Positions 36,346-45,300 of a stretch of 50,000 nucleotides of DNA are shown here, piece by piece (positions within the stretch are counted from its first letter, which is position 1; each line of letters begins with the position of its first letter). The notes below the pieces were generated by a model, which searched no databases, was not told where the DNA came from, and saw nothing but the letters and a program-made list of their open reading frames with translations. The DNA comes from Glandiceps talaboti. Its lineage: Eukaryota; Hemichordata; Enteropneusta; Spengelidae. The stretch lies in assembly GCF_964340395.1 (NCBI RefSeq), contig NC_135568.1, forward strand, positions 10,259,276 through 10,309,275, written 5' to 3'. Made by a program: the position numbers and the translations under genes.

Positions 36346-39300
36346 AGAGAAAGAGAGTGTGTCACTCTTTTATTGAAATTATTTTGTTACATTTACACAG
36401 GGTAATCAGGTACCTCCACTGCTTCAAGACGAAGCTAAATCAGCTGACATTTCCAATACAGAGGTAAGGATATACATAACACAATATCAAATGAATTGAA
36501 TTCATATATTGACTCAAAAAGCAGTGCATGACTAATTATATCTGTACAAGTGTTGATGAATCATGACGTCATTATCATTTATGTTGATTTTTATGTTGAC
36601 GTCTGTAGAAACATAAAATGTAATTTACAAACTTCTTGCTGAGGTACAAAATTTGTTGAAGATTTAAGCATTTTTGACCTTGTTAAGTTGTTGATCACAA
36701 TCGGTTGATCATACTGCCACCTAGTGGTCAGCCGTAACTGTGGAATTTGTCATTCTGATGAGGATTGTCGACCAAGACAGATTGAAAGCTCACTGCTAAA
36801 AAAACTCTGAACTGCTTGTACCTTTGTAAATCATTTGATGTACCAAGCTCATGAACATTTTGGTTTCTTGTTTACTGCAGCAAATTAATCATAGAAACTA
36901 TTGCATATACCAGGCGTAGATGGAAAGATCTTGTCATTGTTAGCTAGCATTTCACATTGCTGTCAATTGGTGTAAACAACAGTGATGATCGTGGCATGCC
37001 AACAATGATGAATATCGCAGTGTATGTTAGGTATCATGTCAAGAAAACCTCTGACCTGTGTCACCAGACAAGTACTGAATCAATTGAAAACTGGTGCCAT
37101 ACCGTCATAATATCAACAAAAAGTGTCACTTAGATGTCAATATGTGTGAATCCAATCTTTTGTGTCTGGTTTATTGTTCAAACCACAGCACCTATGTAAC
37201 ACACATTATACATCACTTGTTATATTACCAATCTCTTTTATATAGTATCAATACAAGGACTTTACTGTGTACACTTTCACATGTAAATTGAATTCTCTGA
37301 TGTATGCAAACAGTATTGTGTAGACAGACTAAAGGTATTTATACCTGTCTATCAGAACGCAGTAGGAAGCCATCGTGTACGCTGTAGGGGAATGTAACTC
37401 TCTCTCTTTCCTGTTTATTCTGGGCAGAGTGCAATGAAGGAAGTTAAGTGCCTACAACAGGGCATCCAAAAATACAAATCTGATTTGGTGGCCTTGGAGA
37501 TATTATCCACACAGCAATACCAGGAGGTTTATGATCAGCTGACGGTAGATGAAAGGTGAGAGGTTGTGTCAAATTATTTTTTGAGATGATAACAGACAAT
37601 ATTTGTCGATGTGGTATGTATGGATTTTTAGTTACTTTTAACACATGTATGTATTTTGATTCTAAGCGTCCTTGGCATGTGTTGTATAAAGTTTAAAGTC
37701 CTTTAATTACTGTTCAGTGTAGCATTATAGGAATCCTGCTGTAAGTCCTGTGAATGTATGTAGTTAGGCTGTGTTGTAACTTAATAGTACAAATTTCTCC
37801 TCACCTAAGTCAAAAAACTTTCTTGGAAGCAATTTTTTCCATGGAATTGTTTGACTCTGTGAGTAGAAATTTGTATTAGTAACTACAAACCCAGAGTCCA
37901 GGAGCATTCCGGCATTCTCACTTTCTTATTTATAGCTGAAACAATATTTTGTGTCAACATAAATCGACTTGAATATAGAATCACTTTCACTGGTAAAGTA
38001 TGAGTAACTACCAGTAATATATGCAGATTTATTCAGTGTGAAGCAATACATTACCCAAAGGTAATATGTAGATATTAGCACACAGTGGTAAAAAAATGTT
38101 TGTCTGTCAAAACATACACAGTGGGGAGGGGTCAATAAAGAGGTGCCAATATGTGAAAAATTGTATTTCTGATACAGATTTTGTTTGCCCAAATATTACA
38201 TTGACAGTATTAGTTGGTCATTGCTGTCCTGTATTTGTAGTCTGTTATTGAATCTCAGTACAATAGACGGGAGATACATCATAGTAAATTCCAGTACTTT
38301 ATAAAATAATTCTGTTATTTTGTGGGAACCCGTGTGAAATGACTTTGAACTATAGAAATCAGTAAAATTTACCTGACGTGGGAGATGTATATTACATGAT
38401 AATATTCAGACCTACATGTATATACACGTATTTCCAATAATTCTATTCTATAAATTTGGTGGGAACCCAGGTAGATAGTAGAATCTAATATGTGGTTTCA
38501 CAAAGTTGTTGGCATTGTTACAAACAAAGTGGGCTTTTTAAGTATGTTAATTATTTAAAGTTATGTTAATTAGTCTTTGTTTTATCAGCATGTTCATTAT
38601 GAATGTAATACAGTAAGGTCGTACCATTTCATGTAGGGTCATAAGGTCATACCATTTCATCTAGGGTCGTCAGGTCATACCATTTCGTGTAGGGGCTATG
38701 GTCATACATAACACATCAACACCAATTAGTATATATTTTTTCAGTGTTAGTTTTTTCCCTACACTAGGTAACTAGAGCTTAAGGCCTCCAGGAATTTGTG
38801 GGTACCTATACACATACTTTATTAAATTTGATGCAATGAAAAGTACATTTCAAATAAATTTAATTTAGTTTGTATCAGCATTGTGTGAAATCGGTGGCTT
38901 CACATTCCAACACTGTAGTTTCACTCCTAGAGAATGTATGTGTGGCCTCCATCATCTCCATACATATCGACACTGGAATGAGGGAGTGTTCAATGCTCAA
39001 GGCAGCGGAAGGTGGGGGGGGGGGGGGAACAAACAGACTCTGTTTGTGTTGTACTGAAATAGACTCACCCCCCTAGCCTGGAAGCCCTTCTAAAAAAATC
39101 TACCTCCCCCCCCCCCCCAACAAATGAATAAATAACAGTGACACCCCTGATCTACTAATTTGTAAAAGTGATGACCCGTCTTTTATCACTAAATTGAGGT
39201 GACCCCCTCCCTTATTTGCCCAACCCCCTGGTCTTGAAGCCCATTTGTGGAAAAATCCCTCAAAGAATATGGTATAGTTAGTAGTTTTTCAACTGATTAA

Positions 39301-42300
39301 AGTGATAAGTGGTATAAACCACGAAATTAATGCTGAGACCTTTGTGAGTAACTGAACACTGTATAAATGAAAAATGCAAGTACTTTGTCTTCTTCACCTT
39401 TTTCTGCCAGTTTTGTACTATTTAACGTATTCCTTTTGTATAAATGAAAGATATAAGAGAATTTGATGCAGGTTATGTGATATTTTCTTCGTCATTTTGG
39501 TTTGACAGAAATGAATGGGATGAACTGAAACTACTACGGAAACAAATCATGGAGGAAGTCTATGAAATGGAAGAACTGTTATCAGCTAGAACCAGGACAA
39601 TGCTTGAAACAAAACAGAAGGTAAATTACTTCATTTCAAGTCTTAGCCTTTCCTTGTTGTTGGAACCAAATGTGTACTTTTTTCCACTTCTGTTCGTCTT
39701 CCACATTCATCTATTTATATATATAATAATGTTAGTCTTTATGTAGCTCTTTCCCACTCTGTGCTCAAAGCACTTCACAATTATTACTCCTGGCTCAGAA
39801 CTATATCAGCACAATGGCTTCTCCCTTTATACTTCCTCAACTCCCTGGGGAGCATACAATCCATTGCAGCCTTTATAAGCGCATTGGATTAAAGCATTCA
39901 CATTGCAACGTCTATCCTACCAGGTCCCAAATTATACAGCTGGGTTGACTTGTGTATTAATATATTAATTAGTATTATATATTAATTTTGTTTGTAATTC
40001 ATGTTCCTTTGATTGGTTCTTTAATTCTTCACAAGTTTTTTATGTTACACAAAATTTGGATTCTAATTTGAATCAAATTCAAATCAAATTTGTTGAAAAA
40101 AAACCTGCTGAGGTGCAAAACTAGTTGAACATGAAGTGTTAGAGAGAGAGTATAGTGAGTTTCAATTAGGTGACACAATGTTTGTTTTATGTCTCATCCA
40201 AAGTTTTGTGTTATCTATTACACAAACAAAATACAGACACTGATAGCGTACAAGTACATAAAATGATAGATTTTATCTCACTGTGAACACAAATCAACAT
40301 CACTGTCAGATGAGACAAGGAAGTTCAAACACAAAACTTTTCATATTTGTGTTCACAGTGAGATAATCTGTAACTTTGTGCATGAGAGCTACTGTAAACC
40401 AAGATATTTTCGCTACTTCAAAATTTTGCAGTCTTCAGCTAGTTCTTAATTAAAATTTAAAGACCAATTTTTACTAACTACCAGACTGGTACATTGTGTT
40501 CATGTACAAGAAGGCATTTTAGTCACTACTTATTTTTGCGTTTTTGTTTTCCAGCAAAATTAGCGAAAATAAGTCTTTCGTGAAAATTTCCAGGTATACA
40601 GTATCAATTCTGTATTTTGTTTGTGTAATTCATAACAAAAAACGTAGTGTGGGATGTAAACAAACATAATGCCACTTAATTGAAACTCCTTACTCTGTTT
40701 AGTTAGATAGTAAAACCTTGTGTGTGTCCTCATGTTCACTGTTTATAATATTCATTTTTACAAAGTATTACACAGAAAAGAAATCTAACCTTGCTGTCAC
40801 AGAAATTGACCAATGTCATTCATCTTATTGGAAGTAGACTTTGAAATGGCCTCTGTCGTGCTTATTTACTGTTTTCATTTACAAAATATGAAAGAAAAAC
40901 TAGCCTTGGCATCACATTCAGAGATGTTTTCGTGTAGTACGCCTTGGGGAGGGATGTATAATGTAATCTCCCATAATAACTGAAGGTTTGACATACAATG
41001 TTGCTTTTTAATTCTAAATCACACTGTTTGTTATTGAATATTTCAGTCAGTGTTATTGACCATATCGTATATTTTACTTGGTTTATTGACAATGGTGTTT
41101 ATTTCAATACAATGGTGTTTTGTTTCAATTGTTTGTCATTGACAATGCTGTTTATTTCAGTCATTTGTTGTTGACAATGTTGTTTGTTTCAATCAATTGT
41201 TATTGACAATGTTGTTTGTTTCAATCAATTGTTATTGACAATGTTGTTTATTTCAATCATTTGTTATTGACGATGTTGTTTATTTCATTGTTTGTTATTG
41301 ACAATGTTGTTTATTTCAATCACTGTTATTGACAATGTTGTTTATTTCAATCATTTGTTATTGACGATGTTGTTTATTTCATTGTTTGTTATTGACAATG
41401 TTGTTTATTTCAATCACTGTTATTGACAATGTTGTTTATTTCAATCACTGTTATTGACAATGTTGTTTATTTCAATCACTGTTATTGATAATGTTGTTTA
41501 TTTCATTGTTTGTTTCAATTGTTTGTTATTAACAAATTTTCATCTTCCATTAACAGAAGCCTCTTTTTGATGATGATGATGACTATGATGATGATGATGA
41601 TGATGATGATTGTTCAGTGCCAGAGTATGTTTTCCAAAGTCTTGATATGATCAAACAGGTAAGACAATTGAAACATCTAAAATCAAAATTGCCTTGTGTG
41701 TTTGGTGGCTGCTAAAATAAAACTTGGATTCATAATGGTCAAATATAGAGTGACCTGCTTTGAATCTGAAATTCGGTAGTTTAAGCCTCAGTGCTGCCGT
41801 TTGTTTCATAAGAGATAACGCCCTTAGGTAAGATTCAATCTCAGTCTTAAGCCTCACTGCTATGGTTTGTTTCTGAATAGATAAAGTCCTTAGGTAAGAT
41901 TTCAATCCCAATCAACCCAGCTGTATAAATGGGGACCAGGTAGGACAGTGATTGCAATGTGAATGCTTTAAAGTCCTATGTATTCACTGAGAGGCTGTAA
42001 TAGTCTATATGTTCTCAGAGGAGTTGAAGATATGATGAGACATTATAACATTTTAGGTCTATCACAGGGGTAATGATAGTTATGATCATGACATTGGTCA
42101 GACTGGACTATAATTATGCAAATTTTTCTGACTTTCATTTACAATCAATCAATCAAAAGAATTTGTACAGCACCAAAATCCAATACGACGTAATGTTCTA
42201 TGGCGCTGAACAGGAACAACAGTAGATCATTGTAAAAAGTTAGAAAGCTCTTGCATTACACACCAATCAACCTCTATATACTTTACATCTCAAATTGTAA

Positions 42301-45300
42301 AATGTTTACGTTATATCTTGAACTGTACAAATTTTACTTTATATCCTGAACTGTAAAAAGTTTACTTTACATCTGGAATTGTAAAATTTCTTATATTGGT
42401 AATATATATAAAAAAACCAGCTACATCAATTTTTGGAAAAGTTTTCAAGTCCGTTTAATTTCATTTTCAAATTTAACAGATGATAGAGTTATTGAAAGAG
42501 CAGACACATCACCATGCCTTACTTCGTCAGAATATTCAACTACATTCAACTTTGACCTCGTACCACTCTGGGCTGTCTTCTCCCGTCTCTGAACATAGTG
42601 TGGATTCGTCTTGGGTGATGGAGAGAGATAGTGTACTACAGCAATTACTTGTCATTAAGAGAGATCTGGAAGATCAAAGGATGTCTGAAAAGAAAGAGAG
42701 AGAAAAATCCATGGAAGAGGTAAGTTATACCACTGTGAGAACCAAGCTTTCGGTTCCGGTTACCCAACCCCACCTAGTTTTTCACTGCCAATCCTAAACT
42801 TTTTGTCAGTATTCGACAAAACATAAAATTGCAGAAACTGATATCAACTTAAAAAGACAATATAAAACTGTTCTTTCAATCTGTAATGGGTATACATCTG
42901 ATGGGGAAAAATCAATAACACAGAAACCATATGGAAAACAACGGAAAACATAACTAAATGTACCTGAACTAGACACCCATCAAACATAAAAAAAATCTAC
43001 CTACCCCACCTATTCTAAAATTTATCGTAATCAGAACCACACAATTGTTTGTGGCCTTACTAAGATATTTGCAAACTAAAACTATTGTTCTATTTTGATT
43101 TGAATATGTGTAATTTTCCTTAGAGGGGAAGGAGACTACAGGAAATAAAGACATTTTCATAATCTTTGGGGTTTGAAGAGTCATTGTACAATTTTACATG
43201 TACATAACCTTGATTGCCGACAAACACCAAGTTGAAACTTGATCCTCATCCATTGTTCAGTGGAGGTCCTTGTGATGGACAAGCATTGTGTCATGAGGGT
43301 TAGCAAACATTCATGTATAAATAACAGGATATGAATATTCATGATTGTTTCATTGAAGGTAATAAGCACTTAGGAGTGAAAAGACACACTGACCTTGTTA
43401 TTCAGCATTGACCTAAAAAAAATAATCTATGACATCATTTTTTGTCTTTTCAGATGAAAACAACAATAATTGAAGAAATCACATATAATATTACTAAAGA
43501 AACTGAAAATCTCAAAGTTGAACTCAAGGTTAGTCAAATTTATTTGGGCTTTGGTATTTATGATTAATTGGTAAAAATGTAATGGACTATTAGATGAATG
43601 GATGGATGGATGGATGGATGGATGGATAAATAGATGGGTGGCTGGATGGATGGATGGATGAATGAATGAATGAATGAATGGATGGATGGGTGGATGGTGG
43701 GTGGATGGATGGATGGATGGATGAATGAATGGATGGGTGGATGGATGGATGGATGGGTGGATGGATGATGGGTGGGTGGGTAGGTGGGTAGGTGGGGGCA
43801 TTTGATTGGTGGATAGAAGGATTGTTGTTGATGGGTCAGGAAAAATTACTGTTATCAGTAAATTTTGCTACATTATTGGTTAGAAAATGTTGCTATAATT
43901 TTGGTTCATTTATTCATTCTGGTGGATTTGTTATTGGTAGATTTTTACCAGTCGGTTACTACGTTATCAGGCATGACTTAGTAAGGGTCCTCTATCAGTA
44001 TACTAACAGTTTCTAACTTGTGTTAATCTACATTCTATTCCTTTCCCTGTCTTTGTATGTTACTGTATATGTTTGTTTATCTGTTGACTGTCACTTCTTT
44101 TCTCCACTGCCTAGGATAGAAAGCACAAAACAAAGACACTAATAGAACGCAGTGAGACGATATTAGTAATTGACTGTCATACTAACATTAGAGTTATCAA
44201 ATCTAACCAGTCTAGTGGTAAATGTTGTGTATTTCTTTTCTTTCTTTCGTCTTTCCCTTCTACAAAATTTCACGCTATAATTAATATTTAGTGCATGTAT
44301 ATCACTGTTCTTTATATGCATAGCTATGTGAAACTTAAGGGGGGGGGGGGTTAGAGGTTGGTGGAAGATGAGGGGCAGGGAGGTCTTTCCCTTATCCTGT
44401 AATTTAAATATACATGTTTGTTGATATTTCAATAATTTTACATTTTGTAAAACATGTAGTGCATGTGTGTTTGTGCTTATAAATAAAGGTGTATGTAATT
44501 CCAGTATTGGGGATATTTCCATGTTTGACGATACAGGGATGTGGTGCTATTTTGCATACATTTTTCTTCCTGGTGGTCTAAAATCAGGCATGTATATTTC
44601 AAGTATAAAAGTGTAAAATGGTATCCATACTGAATATCCAGCCCTCAGAGATATGTATGTGTGTTGAGTTGTTATCATTGGTGTGCTATCATATGTGTTA
44701 CCTTGGTCAACAGGGGGCGCTCTTTACATAACTGTGACAGCTGTAAAGCTTCATTTTATAGATGCTGGTACCTATGATCACTAGCTTGCTATCATCTATC
44801 ACTACAGTGTTTAAGGATAAATTAGTTTTTGTCTATGACGTCTTAAACTATGTTAGATAAAGTTGTACTTATGCAGGTTTTTGGGACATACTTGCTGAGC
44901 ATATTAACCACACAAACTTTTAATTCGTTTCATTGAAATCTGAGTTTTTGTTTTTATTAGGTCACCTTTAAATATTCCTGCAGAACCTGGCACTTGGCGA
45001 CTTCCATTTTAAACACCCACATATTACAATTTTGCCAAAATTGTTTTTATGTCTGTGAAAAAATATTTGTATTGATGTCATTTCAGATAGATGTGTTTAG
45101 CTTTGCTATTGAAATTCATGGTATGTGTTTTACATTTTTTTTTGCACAGAAAACTAAGTATTAATGTTCGTGATATTACCTTTGTTATCTTTTTAGAACA
45201 AAGACATGGAACTCAAACTACTTCGAAGGCAGCTACAAGAACACAAGAGAAAACATCAAAGAGAACAAAGCCTTGCTGCTGAACTAGAACAAGCCCAGTG

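Larger units (their letters stand above)
37556..39508 (+). other. Intron 11, low-copy repeats only
   Basis: Contains the 32-bp triple repeat and the G/C-run pair. No coding pattern. Confidence 0.5.

Noticed and set aside
36045-36467. Frames with Cys-Val, Gly-Arg-Glu and Ser-Leu repeats
   Set aside because: Product of GT, GGGA and GA repeats; only the 63 bp at 36401 fit the exon chain.
44163-44522. 119-residue minus-strand frame
   Set aside because: Passes through a G-run and A/T-rich intron; no splice or domain support.
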